Source: Pasteurella dagmatis (lineage in GTDB: Bacteria; Pseudomonadota; Gammaproteobacteria; Enterobacterales; Pasteurellaceae). Taken from it: DNA of 64,000 nt. Below, in pieces: positions 18,075-28,984 of the stretch (its first letter is position 1; each line of letters starts with the position of its first letter). The notes beneath the pieces are model-generated. The model saw only the letters and a list, made by a program, of their open reading frames with translations, was not told where the DNA came from and did no database searches. The position numbers and the translations under genes were made by a program. The stretch spans positions 434,001-498,000 of the forward strand of contig NZ_LT906448.1 of assembly GCF_900186835.1 (NCBI RefSeq), written 5' to 3'.

Positions 18075-18935
18075 ATGAAGTCGGTTTCAATAGTGGGATT
18101 AGGTTGGCTTGGCTTACCTTTAGCTCGCCATTTGAAGAATTTAGGTTGGGAAGTCAAAGGCAGTAAACGTACTCACGAAGGTGCAGAGCAAATGCGTTTG
18201 GTTCGTTTAGAGGCTTATCCATTAGAACTTACTCCTGAAATAAATGCCGATCCTGATGACTTAACTATTTTGTTATCAGTAGATTCATTAGTGATCAATA
18301 TTCCACCTAGTCAATATTTTTTTAATCCTCAGCATTATGTATTAGGTATTCAAAATTTAGTGAATGAAGCGTTATTACATAGTGTTAATCATATTATTTT
18401 TATCAGCTCCACCTCTGTTTTTCCTGAAGTTTCAGGACAATTTGATGAGTCTTGCCAACCTCAGCCACAATCAGACATTGCAAAAGCGATTGTTGAGATC
18501 GAGCAGTGGCTATTCCAGTTACAAAATATTGACTGCGATATTGTTCGCTTTGGTGGATTGGTAGGTGATGATCGCCATCCAGTGTATTCATTGTCTGGCA
18601 AAGAAGTTAAGTCAGGTAATTCGCCTGTGAATTTAGTGCATTTTGATGATTGTGCGAGAGCAATTCAATTATTACTTGAGACACCAAGTTATCAACGCTT
18701 ATATCATGTGGTGGCTCCAGAGCATCCAACTAAAGTGGAATATTATTCTGCGATGGCGGAAAAACTCTGTTTAGAAGCACCGCACTTCATTTGCTCGGAG
18801 CAAGATCCTGTACGAATTATTCGTGCGGATAAAATTTGTGAAGAGCTTGATTTTGTTTACCAACACCCTGATCCCTATTTAATGTTATCAAATAAGGAAG
18901 AGTTTGGTGGACTTTCCGATGAGTTTTTGAAATAA
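18075..18935 (+). CDS. yeeZ: YeeZ-like NAD(P)-binding epimerase-family protein
   Basis: This is a 286-residue protein of the extended short-chain dehydrogenase fold, similar to E. coli YeeZ. The N-terminal nucleotide-binding motif is IVGLGWLGLPLARHL (residues about 5-19). FISSTSVFPE, DIVRFGGLVGDDRHP and VNLVHFDDC match YeeZ in order. The reaction is unknown. The frame extends 20 codons upstream, but those run through the purC terminator. AAAGGAG stands a few bases before the ATG at 18075, so that start is chosen. A terminator follows. Confidence 0.85.
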   Translation: MKSVSIVGLGWLGLPLARHLKNLGWEVKGSKRTHEGAEQMRLVRLEAYPLELTPEINADPDDLTILLSVDSLVINIPPSQYFFNPQHYVLGIQNLVNEALLHSVNHIIFISSTSVFPEVSGQFDESCQPQPQSDIAKAIVEIEQWLFQLQNIDCDIVRFGGLVGDDRHPVYSLSGKEVKSGNSPVNLVHFDDCARAIQLLLETPSYQRLYHVVAPEHPTKVEYYSAMAEKLCLEAPHFICSEQDPVRIIRADKICEELDFVYQHPDPYLMLSNKEEFGGLSDEFLK

Positions 18936-18936
18936 T

Positions 18937-18962
18937 AAAGTGATTATTTAATCACTTTTTTT
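18937..18962 (+). terminator. Terminator after the yeeZ-like gene
   Basis: AAAGTGAT pairs with ATCACTTT around a six-base loop, followed by further T. It separates this gene from argG. Confidence 0.8.
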
Positions 18963-18981
18963 GCGTAATTATTTAAAATAA

Positions 18982-20331
<1,350 letters not shown>

Positions 20332-20357
20332 ATTTAATTTAGTTTAGTTTGAAATTG

Positions 20358-20395
20358 ACCGCACTTTTAGTGTAATTCAACATTGAAAGTGCGGT
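20358..20395 (+). terminator. Inverted uptake-signal pair after argG
   Basis: ACCGCACTTT (20358-20367) pairs with AAAGTGCGGT (20386-20395) and is followed by TTATTTTTT. It acts as a probable argG terminator and a double uptake signal. Confidence 0.8.
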
Positions 20396-20439
20396 TATTT
20401 TTTACTAAAATTCCGCATCATTTTCTCATCTTAAATAGA

Positions 20440-21324
20440 ATGATTGGTATTTCTATGTCTTTCATATTTTCGTTCCCTACATTTTCACAAATGTATCCCG
20501 ATGAAAAAAGGCTATTAAAGCGTTTGCGTGAATTTTTACGTTATATGGGAAGAACTCAGATTTATCATAGACAATGTGATGAATTAGAGAGTTTTTTAAA
20601 CAGCCATCCTCTTTTTGCAGATGTATTTCATCAGCACCTTTATCGTGTAAATGCATTATTGTATGTGTATTGTGATAAACGCTTTAATGCTGAACAACGG
20701 TTAAATGCAATCACTCAAAATTTTATTTTGATGCAAGAAAAATTGAACGTGAAATTTTGTGAACAATTAATTAAACAGAAGTCGATTGTTCTGTCTAATT
20801 TAACGGAAACGTTATCTCTAAATTTAAAGATTAATGATATTGACCCTTTAGAGGGTTTCTTTTCATTAAATATTTACGATAAAAAAGAAAATCTCAGTCT
20901 ATATAATGCATCATTCACATTTTTATCTCCAAATCAATTGTTAATTGCCTCAATGCAAGGGCCTAAAGGTGAAAGGGCGCAAAGCCTTGTCCGTAATATA
21001 ACTAAACAATTATATGGTTTACGGCCTATGTTTATGTTGGTTAATGTATTTAAATTGTTAGCACAAGAGTTAAATTGTGAATTAAATGGGATCCCACATA
21101 AACATCAAGCTAAATATCGTTGGAATGACTCGGTTCGTTTATTGTTTAATTATGATAAATTTTGGCAAGAAAATGAGGGGGAGTTAATCGCACAATATTG
21201 GCATATTCCAACCACAATCCAGCGTAAAGCATTAGAGGATATACAAAGTAAAAAGCGCTCAATGTACAGAAAGCGCTATGAAATGCTTGATGCATTAAAA
21301 ATCGATATTGCGACTTTAAAATAG
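20440..21324 (+). CDS. DUF535 (VirK/YbjX family) protein
   Basis: This 294-residue protein resembles the VirK/YbjX (DUF535) family, whose members are linked to envelope stability and peptide resistance in enterics. The biochemistry is unknown. The segment NASFTFLSPNQLLIASMQGPK and the following GLRPMFMLVN, HKHQAKYRW and NYDKFWQE fit the family. No signal peptide or membrane segment is obvious. The frame extends back to a TTG at 20383 inside the argG terminator. Starts at 20440 and 20455 are both possible and neither has a clear ribosome site. Confidence 0.75.
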   Translation: MIGISMSFIFSFPTFSQMYPDEKRLLKRLREFLRYMGRTQIYHRQCDELESFLNSHPLFADVFHQHLYRVNALLYVYCDKRFNAEQRLNAITQNFILMQEKLNVKFCEQLIKQKSIVLSNLTETLSLNLKINDIDPLEGFFSLNIYDKKENLSLYNASFTFLSPNQLLIASMQGPKGERAQSLVRNITKQLYGLRPMFMLVNVFKLLAQELNCELNGIPHKHQAKYRWNDSVRLLFNYDKFWQENEGELIAQYWHIPTTIQRKALEDIQSKKRSMYRKRYEMLDALKIDIATLK

Positions 21325-21343
21325 TAGAAGCTATACTAGGCGG

Positions 21344-21814
21344 CTATAAAGGTAACTCGGTCGAATTTTTTACTGTTTTTAGTGCTATTTCAGATTTAAT
21401 ATTTTTTATGCCGATTTCTTTTGTTAAGTAGCGCATTTTTAAAGAATGAAATTCGTCTAAGTCGGAAACAAAGAGTTTTAAAATGAAATCGTAATCTCCA
21501 GCCATTAAATGACATTCTGCGATTTGTGGCAGTGACTTCATTTCAAATATAAAGCGTTCTCGTAATTTTAGATCTTCTTCAAAAAAAGAGCCTAAAACAT
21601 AAATAACTAGACTACAATTTAATTTTTGTGGGTTTAATAGCGCAACATAATTATCAATAACACCACTGTCTTCAAGTTGGTTGACTCTACGTAAGCACGC
21701 AGAATTAGATAATCCAATTTCTTTTGCTAACTCATTGTTATGTAAGCGACCATTCCGTTGTAATGCTTTTAAGATCCTAGTATCAATATTATCGAAAATT
21801 TTATCTTTAGGCAT
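21344..21814 (-). CDS. Lrp/AsnC-family transcriptional regulator
   Basis: This 156-residue protein has the Lrp layout: an N-terminal winged helix-turn-helix (DTRILKALQRNGRLHNNELA then LSNSACLRRVNQLEDSGVI, residues about 11-55) and a C-terminal amino-acid-binding RAM domain (CHLMAGDYDFILKLFVSDL). It lies next to and co-directional with the arcB-arcC-transporter cluster, with a gap of about 100 bases. Control of that cluster is a reasonable inference, not shown by the sequence. It may be the global Lrp or a local paralogue. Confidence 0.9.
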   Translation of the reverse strand: MPKDKIFDNIDTRILKALQRNGRLHNNELAKEIGLSNSACLRRVNQLEDSGVIDNYVALLNPQKLNCSLVIYVLGSFFEEDLKLRERFIFEMKSLPQIAECHLMAGDYDFILKLFVSDLDEFHSLKMRYLTKEIGIKNIKSEIALKTVKNSTELPL

Positions 21815-21913
21815 ATCCCAACCTTATTGTGCATCCACGTTTTCATTTTTTATTATAGCAAGGCTGCCATTTAAAATCTGTGATCAATGACAGCCTTTGA
21901 AAAATAACATCAT

Positions 21914-23440
21914 TTAGACGCTGTACAGCGAAACTTGAATAACTAGTAATATGGATGCAATAACCAGTAGACATCCTATCATTGGCATCACAAATCGAAC
22001 CCACTTGTTGAAAGGAATATTTAACATTTGTAATGTTACTAAGACTAATCCTGTTGGTGCCAAGAATAGCATTGCATATTGCCCCCAGTTATAGGCAGAA
22101 ACTACGATATGTCTAGGAATACCCACGGTATCTGCAAGTGGTGCCATAATTGGCATTGCAAGTACAGCTAAACCAGATGAAGATGGTACAATTAAGCCCA
22201 AGAAAATGAAGATGACTAATTGTGCAAGGATGAATACACTGCCGGGTACACCTGATGCAAGATCTGAGGCATAGGCTAGGATTGTATCTGAAATCATACC
22301 TTGCTCTAACACGAGGTTTACACCACGGGCCAAACCAATAATCAATGATACACCAACTAATTCAGAAGCCCCTTCAGTAAATGAGTTGACAATGTCTTTT
22401 TCTGAAAGTTTAGAGATGAACATAATGAAGATAGTAATTGCGAGGAAAGAAGCAGCCATTTCTGGGAACCACCATCCACCAAACATTACTCCCCATACCA
22501 TTAAGAAGAATGATATACAGAATAAAACTAAGATAATTTTTCTTCTTGTTGTGAATTCTTGAATCGCATTTGTATCAATATTTTTCATATATTTATTGAG
22601 AAATTCTTCTCTATCATCATAAACATATGATGCTTTTGGATCCGCTTTGATTTTTTTACAGTACCAGTAGAGGTAAACTACAACGCAGATGAAACCAGCA
22701 ATTAACCCTCCAAAACGCCAAGCGATACCTTCCGTGAACGGTATACCTGCAGCATTTGAGGCAATAACAACAGAGAATGGGTTTATTGTTGAGAATGCGG
22801 TCCCCATAGATGCAGCGAGGAATATTGCACCAACACAAACGATAGCATCATATCCAAGTGCAACGAATACAGGAACGAGGATAGGGTAGAAAGCGACAGC
22901 TTCTTCTTCTATACCACAAGTAGTGCCACCAACCATCATTAAAAATGAAACTGCAAATACAATAAAAAATTCATTTCCTTTTGTTCGATTAGCTAATGCA
23001 CCTAAACCTGCGTTAAAAGAACCTGTTTTATTAATCACACCAATCATACCACCAAGTACGAAGATAAAAACCATTACATCGGCAGCTTCAATTGTACCGT
23101 GGACCATACTTTTCGTGATGTCTTGTAAACTTTTTGGATTCTGTTCTACGCGTTGATAAGTCCCAGGAATAGCGATAGGTTTTTTAATTGTGCCTTCAAG
23201 GAAGTTATTTAATTCAATTTTGACATTTAAGTTATCTAACGATGCTTTTGTGGCGGGGAGAATTTTGTCTGGTTGTTGATAAGTTTTAACGACGAATACA
23301 TTATCAGCTGAATTATATGTTAATTTGGAATATGAACCTGCTGGAACTAGCCAAGTCAGACCGACAGCAATAATCAATATAATAAATAAAATTGAAAATG
23401 CTGAGGGAAAGTTAAATGTTTTCTTTTTTGAGTTTCCCAT
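21914..23440 (-). CDS. YfcC/ArcD-type basic amino acid transporter
   Basis: This is a 508-residue inner-membrane protein of the YfcC (DcuC-like) family with about a dozen hydrophobic segments. A large non-membrane loop (residues about 40-115) follows the first segment. Conserved stretches include MMVGGTTCGIEEEAVAFYP and the C-terminal VPSSSGLAVLAMPIMAPLAD. Its place after arcB and arcC suggests exchange of arginine or citrulline with ornithine, but family members differ in substrate. Genes of this type adjoin arcC in H. influenzae, from memory. The ribosome site AGGAG stands before the start. Confidence 0.85.
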   Translation of the reverse strand: MGNSKKKTFNFPSAFSILFIILIIAVGLTWLVPAGSYSKLTYNSADNVFVVKTYQQPDKILPATKASLDNLNVKIELNNFLEGTIKKPIAIPGTYQRVEQNPKSLQDITKSMVHGTIEAADVMVFIFVLGGMIGVINKTGSFNAGLGALANRTKGNEFFIVFAVSFLMMVGGTTCGIEEEAVAFYPILVPVFVALGYDAIVCVGAIFLAASMGTAFSTINPFSVVIASNAAGIPFTEGIAWRFGGLIAGFICVVVYLYWYCKKIKADPKASYVYDDREEFLNKYMKNIDTNAIQEFTTRRKIILVLFCISFFLMVWGVMFGGWWFPEMAASFLAITIFIMFISKLSEKDIVNSFTEGASELVGVSLIIGLARGVNLVLEQGMISDTILAYASDLASGVPGSVFILAQLVIFIFLGLIVPSSSGLAVLAMPIMAPLADTVGIPRHIVVSAYNWGQYAMLFLAPTGLVLVTLQMLNIPFNKWVRFVMPMIGCLLVIASILLVIQVSLYSV

Positions 23441-23521
23441 AATATACTCCTTTATTTACAGCTACTTAGTCTGGAATACGCATTGTATGTTGAGCTACAA
23501 AGCGTATTCCATTTGATTACC

Positions 23522-24451
23522 TTAATAGTAGGTAATGTCTTTTGCTTTAGTTGTAATGCGAGTACCAGCTTTGCCTTTGACAATATCTACAATATCGGAA
23601 AGAGAACCAATTACAGCATCTTTTCCTGTATTTTTCACAAAATTTACTGCCGCTTGAACTTTTGGTCCCATAGAGCCTGAGGCGAAGCCAATACTTTCAA
23701 TCGCTTCAGGAGGTGCTGTAGCAATCGCTTTTTGCGTTTCTTTACCCCAGTCTAAGAAGACGGCAGACACATCAGTAGCAATAATGAATAGATCTGATTC
23801 AAGATTTTCTGCTAATAATGCAGAGCAAAGATCTTTATCAATTACAGCTTCTACACCACAAAGATTATTTTTCTCATCATAATAAGTTGGAATACCTCCA
23901 CCGCCAGCACAGATAACAATACTGCCTTTTTCAAGTAACCATTTTACGGGACGGATTTCAAAAATACGTTTTGGTAATGGGCTTGGCACTACACGACGAT
24001 ATTTATCGCCATCCTGTGCAATTGACCATCCTTTTTCTGCGGCTAATTTCTCAGCTTCTTCCTTGGTGTATACTGGGCCAATTGGTTTGGTTGGATTTTT
24101 AAATGCGGGGTCATTTTTATCTACTTCAACTTGTGAGAGTAGCGTTGCGAATGGTACTTCAAAGGGAACAAGGTTACCTAATTCTTGTTGAATCATATAA
24201 CCAATCATTCCAACTGATTCCGCACCTAATACATCTAAAGGATAGGTAGGCACGTCTTTGTAAGCTGCACCTTGTAATGCTAATAAGCCGACTTGTGGCC
24301 CATTACCGTGAGCAATAACTAATTCATTATTTGACCAAATTTTTGCGATTTGCTCACAAGCAATACGCACATTTTGGCGTTGATTTTCTGCTGTAAGTGG
24401 TTCACCACGACGAAGAAGTGCGTTACCACCTAGTGCAATAACAATTCTCAT
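23522..24451 (-). CDS. arcC: Carbamate kinase
   Basis: ArcC makes ATP from carbamoyl phosphate, the last step of the arginine deiminase route. It has 309 residues from the second of two adjacent ATGs; the first (24454) is only two bases from AGGAGG, so the second is preferred. [23 protein letters not shown] and [14 protein letters not shown] are family signatures. It lies 14 bases after arcB and is followed by the transporter. Confidence 0.96.
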   Translation of the reverse strand: MRIVIALGGNALLRRGEPLTAENQRQNVRIACEQIAKIWSNNELVIAHGNGPQVGLLALQGAAYKDVPTYPLDVLGAESVGMIGYMIQQELGNLVPFEVPFATLLSQVEVDKNDPAFKNPTKPIGPVYTKEEAEKLAAEKGWSIAQDGDKYRRVVPSPLPKRIFEIRPVKWLLEKGSIVICAGGGGIPTYYDEKNNLCGVEAVIDKDLCSALLAENLESDLFIIATDVSAVFLDWGKETQKAIATAPPEAIESIGFASGSMGPKVQAAVNFVKNTGKDAVIGSLSDIVDIVKGKAGTRITTKAKDITYY

Positions 24452-24467
24452 CATAGCCTCCTAAACA

Positions 24468-25472
24468 TTAAATTAAGCTAGAATAAAGCACAGCTTTGAT
24501 AGTGTGCATACGATTTTCTGCCTGTTCGAAAGCAACGTTCATTGGTGACTCAAATACATCTTCAGTCACTTCAATACCATTAGCGAGTTCTGGATATTTT
24601 TCAGCGATTTGACGACCTACTTTCGTTTCGCTATTGTGGAATGCTGGTAAGCAGTGCATAAATTTCACTTTTGGATTGCCAGTGCGTTTCATCAATTCAG
24701 GTGTCACTTGATAAGGTAATAATAATTTGATCCGTTCTCCCCAGCTTTCTAGCGGCTCACCCATTGACACCCATACGTCAGTATGAACGAAATCTACGTC
24801 TTTCACCGCTTTATCAATGTCTTCTGTCACAGTGATTCTTGCACCGCTTTCTTTCGCAAATTTTTCGCACATATCAACAAGCTCTGCATCTGGTAATAAT
24901 GCTTTAGGGCCACAGATACGCACATCCATACCTAATTTTGCACCGATGAGTAAAAGTGAATTACCCATATTGTTGCGAGCATCACCAATATAAACGTATT
25001 TGATTTCACTTAATGGTTTGTCACAGTTTTCAATCATTGTTAATACATCTGCTAACATTTGAGTTGGGTGGAATTCGTCTGTTAAACCATTAAATACTGG
25101 AACACCAGCATATTCTGCTAATTCATCTACAACAGATTGTTTGAAACCACGATATTCAATAGCATCATACATACGACCCAGAACACGAGCAGTGTCTTTC
25201 ATACTTTCTTTATGGCCGATTTGTGACGATGTTGGATCGATATAAGTGACGTTTGCGCCTTGATCATAAGCGGCGACTTCGAAAGCACAACGAGTACGAG
25301 TAGAGGTTTTTTCAAAGATAAGAGCGATGTTTTTTCCTTTTAGTTTTTGTTGTTCTGTACCTGCATATTTAGCACGTTTTAAATCGCGGGATAAGTCTAG
25401 TAAATATTTGATTTCTCGTTCAGTATGATTTACTAAACTCAACAAATGTCTGTTTTTAAGATTAAAAGCCAT
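24468..25472 (-). CDS. arcB: Ornithine carbamoyltransferase, probably catabolic
   Basis: This 334-residue enzyme interconverts citrulline plus phosphate with ornithine plus carbamoyl phosphate. The carbamoyl phosphate loop [12 protein letters not shown] and the motifs [12 protein letters not shown] and FMHCLPAFH are intact. Adjacency to arcC and a transporter suggests the catabolic direction, but with argG in the same genome it could serve synthesis as well. No arcA gene is present in this cluster. AAGGAGAAG precedes the start. Confidence 0.95.
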   Translation of the reverse strand: MAFNLKNRHLLSLVNHTEREIKYLLDLSRDLKRAKYAGTEQQKLKGKNIALIFEKTSTRTRCAFEVAAYDQGANVTYIDPTSSQIGHKESMKDTARVLGRMYDAIEYRGFKQSVVDELAEYAGVPVFNGLTDEFHPTQMLADVLTMIENCDKPLSEIKYVYIGDARNNMGNSLLLIGAKLGMDVRICGPKALLPDAELVDMCEKFAKESGARITVTEDIDKAVKDVDFVHTDVWVSMGEPLESWGERIKLLLPYQVTPELMKRTGNPKVKFMHCLPAFHNSETKVGRQIAEKYPELANGIEVTEDVFESPMNVAFEQAENRMHTIKAVLYSSLI

Positions 25473-25799
25473 AATACTTCTCCTTGTTTGAACCTAATGA
25501 GTTTTTAAAAGGGGCATAAGGATAAACTTATGCTTGATATACAACAGCTTACGTACGCTTGCCATTATAAAGATTGAAGTTTAGCATATGGTGCCTAATT
25601 TTGCCCTTGAATGTAAATTTTTCGAATAAAATTCGAAAAAATAACTTATTTTTGCAATACCAATGTTCAGCAATAAAACTTTTCAAAATTTGACCGCACT
25701 TATCGTATAAAGATTTTAATCCTTTGCTAAGGAAAATATTTCTTGATAATTTATCGATTATGCTATTCTTTAGAGCACATTTTAAAATTAAAAAGAGTT
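25473..25799. promoter_or_regulatory. Divergent control region between arcB and cmk
   Basis: On the minus strand, a TATAAT (plus positions 25564-25569) could serve arcB, with a leader containing the hairpin GCATAAG/CTTATGC (25514-25533). A near-ARG-box TGAAT-GTAA-ATTTT lies at 25608-25621. A perfect ten-base inverted repeat with a three-base centre spans 25618-25640 (arms TTTTTCGAAT and ATTCGAAAAA). On the plus strand TGCTATTCT (25761-25769) could be an extended -10 for cmk. A uptake signal core lies near 25693. No coding gene is seen. Confidence 0.45.
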
Positions 25800-26486
25800 A
25801 TGACAATGCAAAAAATGATCATCACAGTTGATGGACCAAGTGGTGCTGGAAAAGGCACATTATGCTATGCCCTAGCTGAAAAATTAGGCTTCGATTTATT
25901 GGATAGTGGGGCAATTTATCGTGTAACGGCACTTGCTGCACTTAAAAAATCGGTAAAATTAGATGATGAATTAACACTTGCTGAACTAGCTAGAAATTTA
26001 GATGTACAATTTTTGCCACAAGATGGCGAAGTGAATATTGTGCTTGACGGTGAAAATGTTAGTTCACAAATTCGTACACAAGAAGTAGCTAATGCAGCAT
26101 CAAAAATTGCAGTATTCCCCAAAGTAAGAGAGGCTCTTTTGCAATTACAACAAGAATTTGCCTCCGAGAAAGGACTTATTGCTGATGGGCGGGATATGGG
26201 AACGGTGGTATTTCCAGACGCACCTGTAAAATTGTTTTTAGATGCAAGTGCTGAAGAACGTGCAAAAAGGCGCTATAAACAGTTGCAAAATAAGGGAATT
26301 AGTGGTAACTTTGACCAGATTTTAGCCGAGATAAAGGAACGTGACTTCCGCGATAGAAATCGTGCAGTTGCGCCTCTTAAACCTGCTGAAGATGCATTGT
26401 TGTTGGATAGTACTTTATTAACTATTGAAGAGGTTATTCAACAAGCCTTGTTGTATATTCAGCAAACGCTTAAAATTACTGTATAA
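25800..26486 (+). CDS. cmk: Cytidylate kinase
   Basis: Cmk phosphorylates CMP and dCMP. The P-loop [12 protein letters not shown] is at residues 10-21. The [16 protein letters not shown] motif is typical, and the length (228) matches E. coli. The frame opens earlier at 25743, but those residues are not conserved. The ATG at 25800 is preceded by AAAGAG and is chosen; 25806 is an alternative. It is the first gene of the cmk-rpsA-ihfB block. Confidence 0.95.
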   Translation: MTMQKMIITVDGPSGAGKGTLCYALAEKLGFDLLDSGAIYRVTALAALKKSVKLDDELTLAELARNLDVQFLPQDGEVNIVLDGENVSSQIRTQEVANAASKIAVFPKVREALLQLQQEFASEKGLIADGRDMGTVVFPDAPVKLFLDASAEERAKRRYKQLQNKGISGNFDQILAEIKERDFRDRNRAVAPLKPAEDALLLDSTLLTIEEVIQQALLYIQQTLKITV

Positions 26487-26490
26487 ATCC

Positions 26491-26551
26491 GTTTATTCAA
26501 GGATGAATAGACTGTTATTCTCAACCCCACATTCAATGGATTTTGAAGTGG
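26491..26551 (+). promoter_or_regulatory. rpsA leader with two GGA-loop hairpins
   Basis: Hairpin 1: GTTTATTCA pairs with TGAATAGAC (one G-U pair) around the loop AGGA (26491-26512). Hairpin 2: CCAC-a-TTCAA pairs with TTGAAGTGG around TGGATT (26527-26551). Both loops expose GGA. The rpsA leader of E. coli has hairpins with GGA loops, lacks a strong Shine-Dalgarno sequence, and is the target of autogenous repression by S1. The present leader has the same layout, with only a weak GAAG before the ATG. Confidence 0.65.
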
Positions 26552-26582
26552 ACGTTATTAAATTTTAAATTGAAGATTAATT

Positions 26583-28232
26583 ATGACTGAATCTTTTGCT
26601 CAACTATTTGAAGAATCATTAAAAGAACTTGAAACCCGTCAAGGTTCTATCGTTAGCGGTACTGTTGTTGCTATTCAAAAAGGCTTTGTACTTGTTGATA
26701 CAGGTTCTAAATCTGAATCATCTATCCCTGCTGAAGAGTTTTTAAACGCACAAGGCGAACTAGAAGTTCAAGTTGGTGATGTTGTTGATGTTGTATTAAA
26801 AGCTGTTGATGACGGTTTTGGTGAAACTGTTGCATCTCGTGTTGATGCGAAACGCAATGAAGCATGGATTGCATTAGAAAAAGCATACGAAGAACAGGCT
26901 ACTGTTATCGGTTTAATCAACGGTAAAGTGAAAGGTGGATTCACAGTTGAGTTAAACGGTGTTCGTGCATTCTTACCTGGCTCATTAGTAGATACTCGCC
27001 CAGTTCGTGAAACTCTACATTTAGAAGGTAAAGAATTAGAGTTCAAAGTGATCAAACTTGACCAAAAACGTAACAACGTTGTTGTTTCTCGTCGTGCTGT
27101 AATCGAATCAGAAAATAGCCAAGAACGTGAACAAATTCTTGAGAACTTACAAGAGGGGTCTGAAGTTAAAGGTATCGTTAAGAACTTAACCGACTATGGT
27201 GCATTCGTAGATTTAGGTGGTGTTGACGGTTTATTACACATCACTGATATGGCTTGGAAACGCGTTAAACATCCAAGTGAAATCGTGAATGTAGGTGATG
27301 AAATTACTGTTAAAGTATTGAAATTCGATAAAGATCGTACTCGTGTATCTTTAGGCTTAAAACAACTAGGCCAAGATCCTTGGGTTGCTATCGCTGAAAA
27401 TCACCCAGTAGAAAGCAAATTAACAGGTAAAGTAACTAACTTAACTGACTATGGTTGTTTCGTTGAAATTTTAGATGGCGTTGAAGGTTTAGTTCACGTT
27501 TCTGAAATGGATTGGACAAACAAAAACATCCACCCATCTAAAGTTGTTAGTTTAGGTGATGTTGTTGAAGTGATGGTATTAGAAATCGATGAAGAACGTC
27601 GTCGTATTTCTTTAGGTTTAAAACAATGCAAACCTAACCCATGGTTACAATTCGCTGAAACTCACAATAAAGGCGACAAAGTTGAAGGTAAAATCAAATC
27701 AATCACTGATTTTGGTATCTTCATCGGTCTTGAAGGTGGCATCGATGGCTTAGTTCACTTATCTGATATTTCTTGGAATGCATCTGGTGAAGAAGCAGTT
27801 CGTAACTATAAAAAAGGTGACGAAGTTGCTGCAGTAGTATTACAAGTTGATGCGGTGAAAGAGCGCATTTCTTTAGGTATTAAACAACTTGAAGAAGATC
27901 CATTCAACAACTTTGTAGCAGTAAACAAAAAAGGTGCTGTATTAAGCGCTAAAGTTGTTGAAGCTGATGCGAAAGGTGCTAAAGTTGAATTAGATGGTGG
28001 TGTTGAAGGTTACATCCGTGCAGCAGACTTAACAAACGAAGTTAGCGCTGGTGATGTAGTTGAAGCGAAATACACTGGTGTGGATCGTAAAGCTCGTATC
28101 GTTCATTTATCTGTACGTGCAAAAGACCAAGCTGAAGAAGCTGCAGCAGTTGCAAATGTGAATAACAAACAAGAAGAAGTTGCTATTCCAAACGCAATGG
28201 CTGAAGCTTTCAAAGCAGCTAAAGGTGAATAA
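26583..28232 (+). CDS. rpsA: 30S ribosomal protein S1
   Basis: S1 unfolds and recruits mRNA on the small subunit. The 549-residue protein contains six S1 (OB-fold) repeats. Repeats 3 to 6 are easily seen through recurring GxVxxxTDYGxFVxLxGxxGLxH-type segments (for example [59 protein letters not shown]). The C-terminal tail is alanine- and glutamate-rich. The codon use is strongly biased, as expected for a highly expressed gene. The leader suggests autoregulation. Confidence 0.98.
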   Translation: MTESFAQLFEESLKELETRQGSIVSGTVVAIQKGFVLVDTGSKSESSIPAEEFLNAQGELEVQVGDVVDVVLKAVDDGFGETVASRVDAKRNEAWIALEKAYEEQATVIGLINGKVKGGFTVELNGVRAFLPGSLVDTRPVRETLHLEGKELEFKVIKLDQKRNNVVVSRRAVIESENSQEREQILENLQEGSEVKGIVKNLTDYGAFVDLGGVDGLLHITDMAWKRVKHPSEIVNVGDEITVKVLKFDKDRTRVSLGLKQLGQDPWVAIAENHPVESKLTGKVTNLTDYGCFVEILDGVEGLVHVSEMDWTNKNIHPSKVVSLGDVVEVMVLEIDEERRRISLGLKQCKPNPWLQFAETHNKGDKVEGKIKSITDFGIFIGLEGGIDGLVHLSDISWNASGEEAVRNYKKGDEVAAVVLQVDAVKERISLGIKQLEEDPFNNFVAVNKKGAVLSAKVVEADAKGAKVELDGGVEGYIRAADLTNEVSAGDVVEAKYTGVDRKARIVHLSVRAKDQAEEAAAVANVNNKQEEVAIPNAMAEAFKAAKGE

Positions 28233-28254
28233 TTAAGTTCCCTTAATAAAATCG

Positions 28255-28278
28255 GCTAGCGTGAGAAATCACGCTAGC
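28255..28278 (+). other. Perfect hairpin with GAAA tetraloop between rpsA and ihfB
   Basis: GCTAGCGTGA and TCACGCTAGC form a ten-base perfect stem closed by GAAA. No T tract follows, so it is not a standard intrinsic terminator. It could be an attenuator, an mRNA-stabilising 3' structure or an RNase III site between the two genes. Confidence 0.6.
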
Positions 28279-28302
28279 TCATATAAAAGTTAGGAGAAAG
28301 CC

Positions 28303-28587
28303 ATGACTAAATCAGAGCTTATTGAGCGTTTGGTTCAAAAACATCCTTCGATTTCTGCAAAAGATGTAGAAAATTCAGTAAAAGAAATTTTGGATCAGAT
28401 GTCTTTTGCCTTAGAAAATGGTAAGCGCATTGAAGTAAGAGGATTTGGTAGTTTCTCATTGCATTATCGTCAGCCCCGTTTAGGACGTAACCCAAAAACA
28501 GGCGAACAAGTGAAATTAGACGCAAAATCTGTGCCGCACTTTAAAGCTGGCAAAGAGCTGAGAGAGCGTGTTGATATTTACGCATAA
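28303..28587 (+). CDS. ihfB: Integration host factor beta subunit
   Basis: IHF-beta (94 residues) pairs with IHF-alpha to bend DNA. The DNA-binding arm [11 protein letters not shown], with the intercalating proline, and the preceding [15 protein letters not shown] are typical. It follows rpsA as in many gammaproteobacteria, with TAGGAGA upstream. A terminator follows within 25 bases. Confidence 0.96.
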   Translation: MTKSELIERLVQKHPSISAKDVENSVKEILDQMSFALENGKRIEVRGFGSFSLHYRQPRLGRNPKTGEQVKLDAKSVPHFKAGKELRERVDIYA

Positions 28588-28606
28588 TTTTAACTAACTT
28601 TAATAT

Positions 28607-28632
28607 AACGACACTTTTAAGTGTCGTTTTTT
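28607..28632 (+). terminator. Terminator after ihfB
   Basis: ACGACACTT pairs with AAGTGTCGT, followed by a run of T. It separates ihfB from lapA. Confidence 0.88.
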
Positions 28633-28684
28633 GTATTGATTTTTGGCATAATGGAAATCGTAATTTTCTATTAGGAGAAATGTG

Positions 28685-28984
28685 ATGATTAAATATATTT
28701 TAGGATTCGTATTGGTACTTGCAATCGTACTTGTGGCAATTACTATTGGGGCAAATAACGATCAAGTCATCACTTTTAATTATATGATTGCTAAAAGCGA
28801 TGTTCAGCTGTCAACCTTAGTCGCGATTTTATTTGGTTTAGGTTTGATTTTAGGTTGGCTGATTACTGGAATTTTTTATCTTAAATTGAAATTCCAAAAT
28901 ATGTCATTAGCTCGTCAAGTGAAACGTCAAACGTTACAAATCAATGAGTTAACAACAGCAAGTCGAGATAAGGCTACTCAATAA
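28685..28984 (+). CDS. lapA: LapA (YciS) membrane protein
   Basis: This 99-residue protein has two hydrophobic segments (about 3-21 and 40-65) followed by a charged C-terminal helix, the LapA/DUF1049 layout. LapA works with LapB in controlling lipopolysaccharide synthesis. The ATG at 28685 follows AGGAGAAAT; the GTG one codon earlier is not preferred. Its stop overlaps the lapB start (TAATG). Confidence 0.9.
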   Translation: MIKYILGFVLVLAIVLVAITIGANNDQVITFNYMIAKSDVQLSTLVAILFGLGLILGWLITGIFYLKLKFQNMSLARQVKRQTLQINELTTASRDKATQ

